This document shows positions 18,001 through 27,996 of a stretch of DNA of 64,000 nucleotides, piece after piece. Each line of letters opens with the position of its first letter. Within the stretch, counting starts at the first letter, position 1. The notes under the pieces are model-generated. The model was not told where the DNA came from. It did no database searches and was given only the letters and a program-made list of their open reading frames with translations. The position numbers were made by a program, and so were the translations under genes. Source of the DNA: Deinococcus indicus (GTDB taxonomy: Bacteria; Deinococcota; Deinococci; Deinococcales; Deinococcaceae); NCBI RefSeq assembly GCF_002198095.1, contig NZ_NHMK01000008.1, forward strand, positions 58,600-122,599, read 5' to 3'.

Positions 18001-18959
18001 GCGTCACCGCCGGTCACGCCGTGCCGGGTCAGCCGGCCGTGCAGGTCGTCGTCCGCCGGGGGCCGCGCCCCGAAGCGCGCCACGACCCAGCCGCCCACCT
18101 GCACGGCCAGATCGGCGGCGCGCACGGCGTCCCCGTGCGTGAGCCACCCGGCCAGGAACGCCCCGCCGAACGAGTCCCCGGCGCCCGTGGCGTCCACCGC
18201 GCGGTCCTGCGTGGCGGCCACGGCCACGCGCGCCTGCGCGGGACCCTCGATCAGCACGCCGTCCTCGTCGAGTTTCATGACGATCAGGGCCTGCGGGTAC
18301 TGCGCGCGGAACCAGTCCATCGCGGCGTGCCGGTCGGCGTGACCGCTCATGGCGCGGGCCTCGTCGTCGTTCGGGAAGAACACGTCGAACGGCACGTCCT
18401 CCAGCACGCGCAGGAAGGTCTCGCGGCCCATCTGCTGGATCATCTGGAAACTGCCGGGGTCCAGGCTGAGGGTCGCGCCGGCCTGTTTCGCCACGCGCGC
18501 CGCGTGCAGCGCCGCCCCGCGCGGCGGATCGCGGAACAGACTCCAGGCGGTCAGGTGCAGGTGGCCCGCGCCGCGCAGCGTGTCCAGCGGCAGTTCGCCG
18601 GGCAGCAGTTCCCAGTCGGCGCCCTGCCCGGTCAGCATGGCCCGCTGGCCGCGCCGGTCGATCAGGCCCAGGATCACGCCGGTCGGGTGCTCGCCGCTCA
18701 GGATGACGTCCGCGCCGACCCCCTCGGCCCGCAGTTCCGCCGTGGCGAGTTCCCCGAAACGGTCCTGCCCGATCTTGCCGGTGAACCGCGCGGGGTACCC
18801 GGCGCGGCTGGCCCACACGGCCAGGTTCGCGGCGCTGCCCCCGCCGGACAGTTCGATGCGGCCGGTGCTGTCGCCGCCCGGAAGCAGCATGGTGTCGGGT
18901 TTCGCCAGGACGTCCCAGGTCAGGTCACCCAGCGAAACGAGGGGGTTACGGTCAGTCAT
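17997..18959 (-). CDS. PfkB-family carbohydrate kinase
   Basis: 320 residues, ribokinase-like. The first PfkB signature appears as the [16 protein letters not shown] region with [10 protein letters not shown] after it. The second signature is [16 protein letters not shown], which carries the catalytic Asp and anion hole. The sugar or nucleoside substrate cannot be told from sequence; no sugar transporter is adjacent. ATG 18959 is chosen because the frame upstream lacks family similarity. A TATGCT hexamer is 10 nt upstream. It forms an operon with mltG. Confidence 0.88.
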   Translation of the reverse strand: MTDRNPLVSLGDLTWDVLAKPDTMLLPGGDSTGRIELSGGGSAANLAVWASRAGYPARFTGKIGQDRFGELATAELRAEGVGADVILSGEHPTGVILGLIDRRGQRAMLTGQGADWELLPGELPLDTLRGAGHLHLTAWSLFRDPPRGAALHAARVAKQAGATLSLDPGSFQMIQQMGRETFLRVLEDVPFDVFFPNDDEARAMSGHADRHAAMDWFRAQYPQALIVMKLDEDGVLIEGPAQARVAVAATQDRAVDATGAGDSFGGAFLAGWLTHGDAVRAADLAVQVGGWVVARFGARPPADDDLHGRLTRHGVTGGDA

Positions 18960-19049
18960 TCCAGTGCAGAGCATAGCGTCTGCCCCGCACCGCCCGCGCC
19001 CCCCGCCCCCCCTTGAGGACCGGCCGTCAGAACCGCTAGCATACCCGGC

Positions 19050-19604
19050 GTGCTCCCGCCACAGCCTCGCCTGACGCTCGGTTTCATCCTGATGACCGTG
19101 ACGTTGAACGCGGCCATGCCCGCGCAGGCCGGCCCCACCACGCCGGCCGCCGGGTTCGCGTACGTGAACGGCAGCGGCGCTCGCCCCTTCCCGGCCGCCA
19201 CGCCCGGCGAGACCGTGGCCCTCACGCTCGGCGGCCGCCGCCCCGAACGGCTCACGCTGCGGCAACTGCGGGCGCTGCCCGCCGTGCGGTACACCACCAC
19301 CCACCCGCAACTGAAAGAGACCTTCGAGTACCAGGGCGTGACGCTGCGCGACCTCGCGCGGCGCGGGCAGTTCGACGGGCAGGACATCCGCCTGACCGCC
19401 GACGACGGGTTCGTCGCGATCATCCGCGCCGCCGACTACCAGCAGCACCCGGTCATGCTGGCGTACCAGGCGGACGGACGGCCCATCCCGGCCCTCAAGA
19501 AAGGCCCGCTGACCACCGTGTTCCCACCCGACCCGAACCGCTTCCCCGCCCGTGACTACGGCAGCCAGTGGGCGTGGTACGTGACTGGCGTCTCCCCGCG
19601 CTGA
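19050..19604 (+). CDS. secreted SUOX-like (molybdopterin-binding fold) domain protein without cysteine
   Basis: 184 residues. A signal peptide (about 1-27, ending AQA) indicates export. The mature domain has the oxidoreductase molybdopterin-binding pattern: [54 protein letters not shown] and a closing WAWYVTGV. The family enzyme SUOX uses a Cys to hold molybdenum; this protein contains no Cys at all, so a sensory or binding role is more likely than catalysis. GTG 19050 has TAGCAT 7 nt upstream. Its TGA overlaps the ATG of the histidine kinase by one base. Confidence 0.8.
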   Translation: MLPPQPRLTLGFILMTVTLNAAMPAQAGPTTPAAGFAYVNGSGARPFPAATPGETVALTLGGRRPERLTLRQLRALPAVRYTTTHPQLKETFEYQGVTLRDLARRGQFDGQDIRLTADDGFVAIIRAADYQQHPVMLAYQADGRPIPALKKGPLTTVFPPDPNRFPARDYGSQWAWYVTGVSPR

Positions 19605-20968
19605 TGACCGCCCCCGACCAGTCCAGGCCCGGCCCCACGCCGGCCACCCAGCCGCCCGGACAGCGCCGCCCCGCCCAGGCCTGCGAACCCGCCGGTCCGG
19701 AATGGCGGGTGCTGGGCATGCTGCTGCGCCGCGAGGACCTGCTGCTGGCGCTGCTGCCCAGCCTGATCTCGGTCATGCTGCTCAGCGTGGCGTTCCTGCC
19801 CGCCTTCCGCATCCTGAACAACCCGGAAACCACCTGGACCGGCTACAACTACCAGGGGTTACTGAACCGCGTGTACCAGTACGACCGGGCCGCCACCAAC
19901 CCACGCACCCCCCCCGCCACCCTGGACGACCTGCGCGACCGGGTCCTGTCGGACATCCAGATCGCCCGGCAGCAGACCGGCGCGGGCACCGCCGAGCCCC
20001 TGTTCGCCGAACTGCCCGAACGGGAACGGGACGCCGGGGTGCGCCTCACGGACATCGAACCCCTGATCCTCAGCGGGCGGCCCGCCGACACCGAACAGGC
20101 CATCCGCATCGCCGAGAGCCTGCACGCCGCCGCGAACACCCACCTGAACGGCGTGCGCCGGCAACTGCAGACCAGCCTGTACTTCATGCAGGTCACCGTC
20201 CTGTCCGCCGCGCTCCTGAGCGGCATGTTCGGCACCGGCCTGATCCTGCGCGCCCTGAACGCCACCCGCCGCGAACAGGAAAACCGCGAGGCGCGCGAGG
20301 CGCAGCACCGTCAGGCGCTCGGCATGGCCGCCCACGAACTGCGCCGCCCCCTGCAGGCGCTGCTGCTGTCCACCGACGCCCTGCGCGGCACCGAGAACCT
20401 CCGCGCCCGCGAGAAGATCCTGCGCATGATCGAGGACCACGCCGCCCAGCTGGCCATCCGCACCGACCTGGAACGCCTGGAACTGATGTACGTGAACATC
20501 GAGCCCCGCCCGGAACGCACCGACCTGAACGCCCTGATCACCCGCCTGGAAACCGACCGGGTCCGCACCCGCCGCCCCGCCGCGCCCGTCCACGTGCAGG
20601 CCGACCCCAACCACCTGCGGCAGGTGCTGGAGAACCTCATCGAGAACGCCCAGCGGTACTCCGACGGCGCCGTCCTGATCACGCTGGACCCCGCCACGCC
20701 CGGCAGCGGCCCCGTCCTGCGTGTCCTGGACGACGGACCGGGCCTGAGCGGCGACCTGCTGGAACGAGTGTTCGAGGTCGGTTTCCGCCAGCCCGGCAGT
20801 CCCCACCGCGAGGGACGCGGCCTGGGCCTGCCCATCGCCCGCCGCTACGCCACCGCCAACGGCGCCCACCTGAGCCTGCACTCCCCGGATGGGGGGGGCC
20901 TGGAAGCGCGCCTGACCTTCCCCGCCGCGCCCGACGCCGTCCCAGACACAGCCCAGGCTCCGGCATGA
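19604..20968 (+). CDS. membrane sensor histidine kinase
   Basis: 454 residues. Two transmembrane helices (about 45-67 and 188-210) flank a ~120-residue extracytoplasmic segment. The HisKA motif [15 protein letters not shown] carries the phospho-acceptor His244. ATP-binding boxes are [15 protein letters not shown] (N), LDDGPGLSG (G1) and [13 protein letters not shown] (G2). It is translationally coupled to the secreted SUOX-like protein, which may act as its periplasmic input partner. No response regulator gene is adjacent, so the output is unknown. Confidence 0.9.
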   Translation: MTAPDQSRPGPTPATQPPGQRRPAQACEPAGPEWRVLGMLLRREDLLLALLPSLISVMLLSVAFLPAFRILNNPETTWTGYNYQGLLNRVYQYDRAATNPRTPPATLDDLRDRVLSDIQIARQQTGAGTAEPLFAELPERERDAGVRLTDIEPLILSGRPADTEQAIRIAESLHAAANTHLNGVRRQLQTSLYFMQVTVLSAALLSGMFGTGLILRALNATRREQENREAREAQHRQALGMAAHELRRPLQALLLSTDALRGTENLRAREKILRMIEDHAAQLAIRTDLERLELMYVNIEPRPERTDLNALITRLETDRVRTRRPAAPVHVQADPNHLRQVLENLIENAQRYSDGAVLITLDPATPGSGPVLRVLDDGPGLSGDLLERVFEVGFRQPGSPHREGRGLGLPIARRYATANGAHLSLHSPDGGGLEARLTFPAAPDAVPDTAQAPA

Positions 20969-21055
20969 CCACGCGGCAGCCAGGGCCGCGCCGCGCCGCA
21001 CGCGACCTGCGCGCGCCGGCGGGCCGCATCCGACCTACACTGCCCCTGAGCCTCC

Positions 21056-23095
21056 ATGACTGACGCCGCCCCCCACTCCCTTGACCTGCCTGACCTGCTG
21101 TTCCTGCTGGACGAGGCTACGGACTTCCCGGAGACGGCCCTGCCCACCATCACCGGGCTGCTGGCGCAGGCGCAGGCCGAAGGAAACAGGGTGGCCGAGC
21201 AACTGCTGCTGACCCTGCTGGGAATGGCGAACCTTCAGGCCCTGCAGCCCGCTCTGGCCCGTGAGCAGCTGGACGAGGCGCTGCGGATGGCCGGATCAGA
21301 CCCAGAGCAGCGCGCGCGTGCCCTGATGCAGAAAATCAAGCTGTTCACCTTGCATGGCGAGACAGATACCCTGGATGACGATTACAGGCAGCTGAAGCAG
21401 GATGTCGGCGCACTCACGCATGTCGTGGAAAGGGGCGAGGCCCTGAACCGTCTGGGCGCGGTGCTGTTCTATCAGGACGACATTCCGGGGGCACTCGAGT
21501 ACTTCGAGCAGATGAAGGCAGCGTGCCTGGAACATGGGTATCAGCGGGGCGTCAGTAAAGCACTTTCGAACATCGCTTCCATGCATTTCTACACGGGCAA
21601 TTACGTTGCCGCAATGATCTGCCAGAAGGAGAACCTGGCCATTTCGGGGCCTCAGCTTGCGGTGGAGGGCATGATCGCCCTCATCTACAAGGAACTGGGG
21701 CAGATGGAGCAATCGATCGCCGTTCATGAGCGGCTGGCAGAACAAGTGTCTCCTGGCAGCTTCAACAACAGCACCCTCCTGGTCATCACGAACTACGCCG
21801 ATACGCTGTACCGGGCTGGAAAGCATGAGGAAGCCATCGCGGTGATCGAGCGCTTCGGCGTGACCGATACCCCGGTGGAGCGGTCGCGCGCTCCCCTGCA
21901 CGACACGCTGGGGCATTCGCACGCCGCGCTGGGCCGTCCGGACGAGGCGCGCCGCTTCTTCACGTCCAGTATCGAGATCTACGACCGGCTGGCGGAGGGT
22001 GAGGAGATCGTCTGGCCGCTGCTGGGGCTGGCGGAACTGGAACTGAACCGCGACCCGGAAGTGGCGCTGGCGCACGCCAGCCGGGCGTTGTCGCTGCTGG
22101 AACGTCCCGAGTCCAACCGGTCGTACCGTTCGCGGGCGCTGCACGTGCTGTCGAAAGTGCATGCGGCGCGCGGGGATTACCGCGAGGCGTACGGGTTCGC
22201 CGAGCGGCACCGGGCGTTGCAGGCAGAACTGGACCGGGAGGCCGAGCGGCAGCGTCTGGAAGTCGCGCTTGCGGAACTGGAGTTCGACCGGGCGCAGGCG
22301 GTGGCGGACATTCAGCGGACGGCGCTGGGACAGGCGCGTGGCGAGGTCGCGGCGCTGCACGCGCAGCTGGAAGCGCGGGTGCAGCAGCGGACACAGGAAC
22401 TTCAGGCGGCGAACGAGGAACTGAGTGCGTTCGCGTGGTCGCTCAGTCATTACCTGCGGACGCCCATGCAGCTGGTCATGGGGCACGCGGACCTGCTGGT
22501 GACGCTGCCGGAAGAGGAGCGGGCCGCGCACGCCGAGGGGATCATGCAGTCCATCGGGCGGATGTCGGAGATGCTGGACGGGTTGCTGCGGTACGCCGAA
22601 CGGCACCTGAAACCGCTGGAGTCCCGCCCGGTGCCGCTGGGGGACCTGGTGCAGGGCGCGTGGACGGAACTGGCGCCGGGCGCGGACGTGCAGCTCGTCA
22701 CGCACGCGTTGCCGGTGGTCATGGGGGACGCGGCGGCGTTGCGGCTGGTGTTCCGGAACCTGCTGGCGAACGCCACGCAGCACTCGCGGGGGCGTGAAGG
22801 CGCGCGGGTGGTGGTGCGGGCGTCGCTGGAGCAGGGCATGCACGTGATCGAGGTGCAGGACAACGGCGTGGGTTTCGATCCGGAGGCGGCGCAGCGGCTG
22901 TTCCGGGTGTTCAGTCAGTTGCCGGCCGGGCAGTCGTTCGAGGGGCTGGGGTTGGGGCTGGCGGACGTGTGGCGCGTGGTGATCGCGCACGGCGGGCACG
23001 TGCGGACAGAGGGGCGGCCGGGTGAGGGGGCGTCGTTCTTCGTGTCGTTGCCGGCCGCGCCGGGTCAGGTGCTGGGGGCACCGGCCAGCGCCTGA
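21056..23095 (+). CDS. TPR-repeat histidine kinase, cytoplasmic
   Basis: 679 residues. Residues about 30-400 are helical and carry tetratricopeptide-like repeats (for example LGHSHAALGRPDEARRFF). A coiled coil (about 380-455, ARVQQRTQELQAANEELSAF) leads to the HisKA motif SLSHYLRTPMQLVMGH with His465. The HATPase has FRNLLANATQHSRG, DNGVGFD and GLGLGLADVW. There is no membrane segment, so it senses a cytoplasmic signal, perhaps through protein binding by the TPRs. The middle part, about 21290-21870, is noticeably poorer in GC than the rest of the gene. TACACT lies 14 nt before the ATG. No response regulator is adjacent. Confidence 0.88.
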   Translation: MTDAAPHSLDLPDLLFLLDEATDFPETALPTITGLLAQAQAEGNRVAEQLLLTLLGMANLQALQPALAREQLDEALRMAGSDPEQRARALMQKIKLFTLHGETDTLDDDYRQLKQDVGALTHVVERGEALNRLGAVLFYQDDIPGALEYFEQMKAACLEHGYQRGVSKALSNIASMHFYTGNYVAAMICQKENLAISGPQLAVEGMIALIYKELGQMEQSIAVHERLAEQVSPGSFNNSTLLVITNYADTLYRAGKHEEAIAVIERFGVTDTPVERSRAPLHDTLGHSHAALGRPDEARRFFTSSIEIYDRLAEGEEIVWPLLGLAELELNRDPEVALAHASRALSLLERPESNRSYRSRALHVLSKVHAARGDYREAYGFAERHRALQAELDREAERQRLEVALAELEFDRAQAVADIQRTALGQARGEVAALHAQLEARVQQRTQELQAANEELSAFAWSLSHYLRTPMQLVMGHADLLVTLPEEERAAHAEGIMQSIGRMSEMLDGLLRYAERHLKPLESRPVPLGDLVQGAWTELAPGADVQLVTHALPVVMGDAAALRLVFRNLLANATQHSRGREGARVVVRASLEQGMHVIEVQDNGVGFDPEAAQRLFRVFSQLPAGQSFEGLGLGLADVWRVVIAHGGHVRTEGRPGEGASFFVSLPAAPGQVLGAPASA

Positions 23096-23161
23096 TCAGT
23101 GGTGCGGGGCTGGTCTGTGCAGCGGCCGGCGGGCGGGGGGTGAGGGTGCCATGCTGGGGGC

Positions 23162-25201
23162 ATGAATCCTGTTGCGCCGCTGCTGTTCCTGCTGGCCGGG
23201 TCTGCCCTGGCCGCCGCTCCGGAGGTCCATGCGGGGCCGCCGGCGTTTCTGGTGCAGTTGACGTTGCTGCTGGGCGTGTCGGCGCTGGCGGCGTACCTGT
23301 CGTTCCGGTTGCGGCTGATTCCGATCATCGGGTTTCTGGTGGCGGGCGTGGTGGCGGGGCCGGGCGCGCTGGGGTTGATCCGGGATCAGGAGCTCATCTC
23401 GGCGGCGTCCGAGGTGGGCGTGATGCTGCTGCTGTTCACCATCGGGATCGAGTTCAGTCTGGAGCGGCTGTCGCGGATCGCGCGGCAGATTTTCGTGGGC
23501 GGCGGGTTGCAGGTGGGCCTGACGGTGCTGGTCGCGGCGGGTGCGTTGCTGCTGACCGGGGTGGCGGCGCCGGACGCGGTGTTCACGGGCTGCCTGATCG
23601 CCCTGTCGAGCACGGCGATCGTGATGCGCCTGCTGGGCGAGCGGGGGGACACGAACGGCCCGGCCGGGCAGGTGAGCCTGGGGATCCTGATCTTTCAGGA
23701 TCTGGCGGTGGTGCTGATGGTGCTGCTGATCCCGATGCTGGCCGGGCAGGGTGGCGGCGCGGCGGGCGTGGTGGTGGCGCTGGCGAAGGCGGCGGGGATC
23801 ATCGCGTTCGTGCTGATCGCGGCGCGGCGGATCGTGCCGCCCGTCATGGAGGTCGTGGCGCGGACGTGTAGTAACGAGATCTTCCTGCTGACGGTCGTGG
23901 CGCTGTGTTTCGGCACGGCGAGCCTGACGGCCACGGCGGGCGTGAGCCTGGCGCTGGGAGCGTTCCTGGCGGGGCTGCTGGTCAGCGAGAGCCGGTACGG
24001 GGCGCAGGCGATGGGTGAGATCCTGCCGCTGCAGATTCTGTTCAGCGCGGCGTTCTTCCTGTCGGTGGGGTTGCAGCTGGACCTGGGGTTCCTTGCGGGG
24101 AACCTGGGTGTGGTGCTGGGCGCGGCGGCGCTGATCGCGGCCCTGAAGGTGGGCGTGACGTTCCTGAGCGTGCGTCTGCTGGGCGAGTCCACGCGGACGG
24201 CGCTGCCCGTGGCGTTCCTGACGGCGCAGGTGGGTGAGTTCTCGTTCGTGCTGGCGGCGACCGGCACGGCGCTGGGCCTGAGTTTCGCGGGTCTGGGCGC
24301 GCAGGGGGGTGGGGTGTTCATCGCGGCGACGGTGCTGCTGATGGCGTTCACGCCCGCCCTGAACGCCCTGGCGGACGCGCTGGGCCGCCGCCTGCCCGCC
24401 CCGGCACTGGCCGGCGTGGCATCCGGGACGGCGGTGGGACCGGAAGAGCACGGCGCGCACGGCCTGCCGGTCGCGGGGCGGGTGGTGTTCGCCGGGTACG
24501 GCGCGCACGCCCGCCTCGCGGCCCGCGCCCTGAGCCGCGCGGGCGTGCCGTACAGCGTCATCACCCGCAACCCGGACGGGGCCAGTGAACTGGAAGGGCG
24601 GGGCGCGCCGGTCCTGATCGCGGATTACACGCGGGCCGGGCTGCTGCGGGAACTGGAGATCGCCTCGGCCCGCGCGCTGGTGATCGTGGACGACGACACC
24701 GAGATGACGGAACGGACCGTCAGCGTGGTCCGTTCCGTCGCGCCGGACCTGCGGCTCATCACGCGCGCCACGTCCCCCGAGGGCTTCCAGGGGTTGCAGG
24801 GGCTGGGGGCGCAGCACATCCTGACCGCCCCGCGCGAGGTGGCGGCCGGGATTCTGGACCTGCTGACGCCGCCCGAGGTGACGCGCGCCGACATCACCCG
24901 TCACCTCGCCGAGCATCCGCCCGTGACCCTGAGTGCCACGCAGCGGGCGCAGTGCGAACACGCCGCGCACCACGCCGGGCCGGTCACGCCGGAAGCGGAC
25001 GTGTGCCTGGAGTGCGTGGCGCAGGGCGACACCTGGGTCCACCTGCGGGTGTGCATGACCTGCGGGCACGTGGGGTGCTGCGATTCGAGCAAGAACAGGC
25101 ACGCCACCGCGCACGCCCGGCGGCAGGATCACCCGGTCATCCGCAGCGCCGAACCGGGCGAGACCTGGGCGTACTGCTACGAGCACCAGTGGACGAAGTA
25201 A
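23162..25201 (+). CDS. CPA2 cation:proton antiporter with TrkA-N and UBP-type zinc finger
   Basis: 679 residues. About 12 hydrophobic segments (residues 25-420) form a Kef/CPA2-type exchanger, with LSSTAIVMRLL and the GILIFQDLAVV segment typical of the family. Residues about 435-575 form a TrkA-N nucleotide-binding domain (GRVVFAGYGAHARLAARAL). The last ~85 residues are a ubiquitin-hydrolase-type (UBP) zinc finger: CEH, then CLEC, CMTCGHVGCCDSSKNRHATAHARRQ in part, and a final CYEH. Such fingers occur in some bacteria on antiporters, but their ligand there is not known. The likely role is K+ or Na+/H+ exchange gated by nucleotide. Confidence 0.88.
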   Translation: MNPVAPLLFLLAGSALAAAPEVHAGPPAFLVQLTLLLGVSALAAYLSFRLRLIPIIGFLVAGVVAGPGALGLIRDQELISAASEVGVMLLLFTIGIEFSLERLSRIARQIFVGGGLQVGLTVLVAAGALLLTGVAAPDAVFTGCLIALSSTAIVMRLLGERGDTNGPAGQVSLGILIFQDLAVVLMVLLIPMLAGQGGGAAGVVVALAKAAGIIAFVLIAARRIVPPVMEVVARTCSNEIFLLTVVALCFGTASLTATAGVSLALGAFLAGLLVSESRYGAQAMGEILPLQILFSAAFFLSVGLQLDLGFLAGNLGVVLGAAALIAALKVGVTFLSVRLLGESTRTALPVAFLTAQVGEFSFVLAATGTALGLSFAGLGAQGGGVFIAATVLLMAFTPALNALADALGRRLPAPALAGVASGTAVGPEEHGAHGLPVAGRVVFAGYGAHARLAARALSRAGVPYSVITRNPDGASELEGRGAPVLIADYTRAGLLRELEIASARALVIVDDDTEMTERTVSVVRSVAPDLRLITRATSPEGFQGLQGLGAQHILTAPREVAAGILDLLTPPEVTRADITRHLAEHPPVTLSATQRAQCEHAAHHAGPVTPEADVCLECVAQGDTWVHLRVCMTCGHVGCCDSSKNRHATAHARRQDHPVIRSAEPGETWAYCYEHQWTK

Positions 25202-25206
25202 GGGGA

Positions 25207-25237
25207 ATGGGTGATCGGGCTGGCCCCGATCACCCAT
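25207..25237. terminator. bidirectional hairpin between convergent genes
   Basis: A 13-bp perfect inverted repeat (25207-25219 and 25225-25237), 6 bp after the antiporter stop and 11 bp before the end of the membrane-protein gene on the other strand. Confidence 0.7.
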
Positions 25238-25247
25238 CATCCATCAA

Positions 25248-25907
25248 CTATCTACTCTCTTCCCCGCCCGGTGTGGGTTGCACCTGCAGGGCGCGCAGGG
25301 CCAGCAGGGTGGCGGTCACGTCGAGCAGGCCGCCCAGGCCGTACACGAGCTGGGTGCTCAGGGTGGGGGCGCTGCTGAAGCCGGGGATGGGCACGACGTT
25401 CAGGACGGCCATGCCGAGGCTCAGGGCGGCGGACAGGTTCAGCCAGTCCATCAGTCGGCGGCGGGGCGCGGCGGCCAGCGGTTCACTGCTGAGGCGCGCG
25501 AGGGTGCCGTACGTGGCGTTGCTGGCGAGGATCGCCGCGCCCCAGAGGGTCAGCAGGGCGGTCAGGGCGACCGGGTTCGCCTCGGGGGTGGCGCCGCCCA
25601 GAATGCCGAACAGCGTCAGGCCCCACAGCGCGCCGCGTAGCGAGGTCAGCCACGGGAAGGTCAGGGTCAGGGCGCGGCTCACGCCGTCCGTGGCGGGCGT
25701 GGGGCGGGCGGTCAGGACGCGGCCCAGCAGCGTGGTCCACCACGCCATGACCAGCGCGGCGAGCAGCGCCTCGGAGGCGTTGAAGTAGCGGCTGACGTCC
25801 GCCGAGCGCCACAGCGCGAACGCGGCCGTGCCCAGCAGCGCCGCGACCTGCATCCACAGGGCCGCCAGGGCTGCCGCGCGCCAGCGGGCCGGGTCCGGGC
25901 GGTTCAC
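25248..25907 (-). CDS. hypothetical integral membrane protein
   Basis: 219 residues with about six hydrophobic helices, no family recognised. The GTG start (25907) overlaps the gatB stop by four bases, so it is probably the second gene of a gatB operon and translationally coupled. The hydrophobic segments at about 12-32, 46-62, 90-106, 117-133, 156-172 and 185-205 have no charged motif that suggests transport or catalysis. Confidence 0.75.
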   Translation of the reverse strand: MNRPDPARWRAAALAALWMQVAALLGTAAFALWRSADVSRYFNASEALLAALVMAWWTTLLGRVLTARPTPATDGVSRALTLTFPWLTSLRGALWGLTLFGILGGATPEANPVALTALLTLWGAAILASNATYGTLARLSSEPLAAAPRRRLMDWLNLSAALSLGMAVLNVVPIPGFSSAPTLSTQLVYGLGGLLDVTATLLALRALQVQPTPGGEESR

Positions 25908-27337
25908 AGGCCCAGTTTCGCGCTCAGGCGTTCGCGGACGACCTCGGGTTTGGCCTGTCCGCCCATGGCTTTCATGACCGGTCCGAACAGGGCGTTCATG
26001 GCCTTGGCGTTGCCCGCGCGGACCTTCTCGACGGTGGCCGGGTCGGCCGCCATGGCGGCGTCGATGGCGGCGTCGATGGCGGCGGTGTCGGTCACGACGC
26101 TCAGGCCGCGTTCCTGCACGAGTGCGGTGGGGTCGTGTCCGGCCAGCACGTCGGGCAGCAGGTCCTTGGCGATCTTGCCGCTGATGGTGCCGGCGTCGAT
26201 CAGGCCCACCAGCGCGGCCAGATGCGCGGGGCGCAGGGGGCTGGCCTCCAGCGTCTCCTCGCGCGCGGCGAGCAGGCCGGACACGTCACCCAGCAGCCAG
26301 TTCGCCAGCTTCTGGGCGTCCGGGCGGGGCTGCGTCTCCAGCGCCCCGTCGTAGAAGCGCGACAGCGGCACGCTGAGGCTCAGGGTCTGCGCGTCGGCCT
26401 CGCGCACGCCCGCCGCGCGGTAGCGTTCCAGTTTCTGCGCGGGCAGTTCGGGCATCCGCGCCCGGACGCGCGCGATCCATTCCGGCGTGATGTCCAGCGG
26501 CGGCAGGTCCGGCTCGGGGAAGTAGCGGTAGTCGGCCTCGCCTTCCTTGGTGCGCATCAGGAAGGTCTTCTGGCCGCCCTCGTCCCAGCCCAGCGTGTCC
26601 TGCGTGATGCGCCCGCCCGCGTCCAGGATGCGGGCCTGCCGGGCCGTCTCGAACTCGATGGCGCGCGCCACGGAACGGAACGAGTTGAGGTTCTTCACCT
26701 CGCACTTGGTGCCCCACGGCTCACCGACCCTGTGCAGGCTGAGGTTCACGTCGCAGCGCATCTTTCCTTCCTCGGGCGTGGCGTCACTGACCCCCAGCGC
26801 CTGCGCGATGGCCTGCACGCTCTCCAGGAACGCGCGGGCCTGCTCTGCGCCTGTGATGTCGGCCTCGGTGACCATCTCCAGCAGGCTGGACCCGGCGCGG
26901 TTCAGGTCCAGCATGGAGTACGGCGCGTACGTGGGGTGCGTCAGTTTCCCCGCGTCGTCCTCCAGGTGCGCGCGTTTGATCCGCACGCGGCTGACCTCGC
27001 CGCCGGGCAGGGTCACGTCCAGGAAGCCGTCACGGGCGATGGGCCGGTCGTACTGCGACAGCTGGAAGTTCTTCGGGGCGTCCGGGTAGAAGTAGTTCTT
27101 GCGGTGAAACTGCGTGAAGCCCGATACGTCGCAGTTCAGGCCCAGCCCGAACATCATGGCGAGTTCCACCGCCTCGCGGTTCAGGGTGGGCAGCGTGCCC
27201 GGCAGACCCAGCGTGAACGGGTCCGTGAACGTGTTCGGGTCCGCCCCGTGGTACTCCTGCGGGCACGAGCTGAAGATCTTGGACCTTGTCTTCAGTTGCA
27301 GGTGAACTTCCAGACCGATAACCGCCACATACGACAT
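25904..27337 (-). CDS. gatB: Asp-tRNA(Asn)/Glu-tRNA(Gln) amidotransferase subunit B
   Basis: 477 residues, normal length. GatB carries the kinase/transamidation site of GatCAB, which converts misacylated Glu-tRNA(Gln) or Asp-tRNA(Asn). The N-terminal [17 protein letters not shown] motif, the metal/ATP region [21 protein letters not shown] (in part) and the [12 protein letters not shown] block are diagnostic. The C-terminal YqeY-like helical domain has [13 protein letters not shown] and a [19 protein letters not shown] end. TATCCT lies 7 nt before the ATG. gatA and gatC are not in the window. Confidence 0.95.
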   Translation of the reverse strand: MSYVAVIGLEVHLQLKTRSKIFSSCPQEYHGADPNTFTDPFTLGLPGTLPTLNREAVELAMMFGLGLNCDVSGFTQFHRKNYFYPDAPKNFQLSQYDRPIARDGFLDVTLPGGEVSRVRIKRAHLEDDAGKLTHPTYAPYSMLDLNRAGSSLLEMVTEADITGAEQARAFLESVQAIAQALGVSDATPEEGKMRCDVNLSLHRVGEPWGTKCEVKNLNSFRSVARAIEFETARQARILDAGGRITQDTLGWDEGGQKTFLMRTKEGEADYRYFPEPDLPPLDITPEWIARVRARMPELPAQKLERYRAAGVREADAQTLSLSVPLSRFYDGALETQPRPDAQKLANWLLGDVSGLLAAREETLEASPLRPAHLAALVGLIDAGTISGKIAKDLLPDVLAGHDPTALVQERGLSVVTDTAAIDAAIDAAMAADPATVEKVRAGNAKAMNALFGPVMKAMGGQAKPEVVRERLSAKLGL

Positions 27338-27408
27338 GCCAAGCAGGATACCGCCGCGCCGCCGCGCCCGGTCCGGCGCGGGCTAGCGGGTCGCTGCGCG
27401 CCGCCCGC

Positions 27409-27903
27409 TCACAGCGCCCGGCACTGACCTTCCCGGTTGCCCTGCACGCGGTTCTGCCCGCCGCCCGGCGCGCGGGCGTTGTCCTCGCACTTCAGGTTGC
27501 CCTGCACGGTGGCGCGCGCCACGCGCAGCGTCCCGGTGTTGCGTTCCAGTTCGATGTTGCCGTTCACGCGGGTATTCTCCACGCGCACGTTCCCGCCCCG
27601 CTCGGCCTCGATATTGCCGTCCACGACGCTCCCGGTGACGGTCACGCTGCGGAACCCGTCGTCGGTTTCCACGTTGCCGTCCACCTGACTGCGGTTCAGG
27701 ATCAGCGTCGCGCCGCGCGGCACCTTCACGTCCCCGTCCACGCGCACGTCCGTGAGGGTGCAGGTACTGCCCGCCCGCACCTGCACGTCGCCGCGCACCG
27801 TGCGGCCCGACACTGCCCCCCCGCAGGTCAGGTCGGCGGCCGCCGCACGCGGCAGGCTCAGCAGGGGCGTCAGGAGCAGGGCGGTCAGCAGCAGAGGTCG
27901 CAT
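27409..27903 (-). CDS. secreted short-repeat (solenoid-like) protein
   Basis: 164 residues. A signal peptide (about 1-23, ending AAA) is followed by six or so coils of about 20 residues, each carrying V-x-G-[DN]-[VIL]: VRGDV, VDGDV, VDGNV, VDGNI, VNGNI, VQGNL, VQGN. The spacing suggests a right-handed beta-solenoid like those of polymer-forming or pectate-lyase-like folds. Three or four Cys near both ends may form disulfides. Function is unknown; a cell-envelope structural role is plausible. TACGGT lies 6 nt before the ATG. Confidence 0.72.
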   Translation of the reverse strand: MRPLLLTALLLTPLLSLPRAAAADLTCGGAVSGRTVRGDVQVRAGSTCTLTDVRVDGDVKVPRGATLILNRSQVDGNVETDDGFRSVTVTGSVVDGNIEAERGGNVRVENTRVNGNIELERNTGTLRVARATVQGNLKCEDNARAPGGGQNRVQGNREGQCRAL

Positions 27904-27996
27904 GGTTCCACCGTAGGGGGCGGGTGTGACCCGCGCGTGAGCGGAACCTCAAGCCCGCGCGGCGGATCGCAGGCGTGCCGCCAGGGTCAGCGGGGT

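Noticed and set aside
21296..22999. 567-codon open frame opposite the TPR kinase
   Set aside because: Antisense shadow; no ribosome site or hexamer and no recognisable domain.
23096..25240. 714-codon open frame opposite the antiporter gene
   Set aside because: Composition is dominated by Arg, Gln, His and Pro without any motif; the antiporter on the plus strand is certain.
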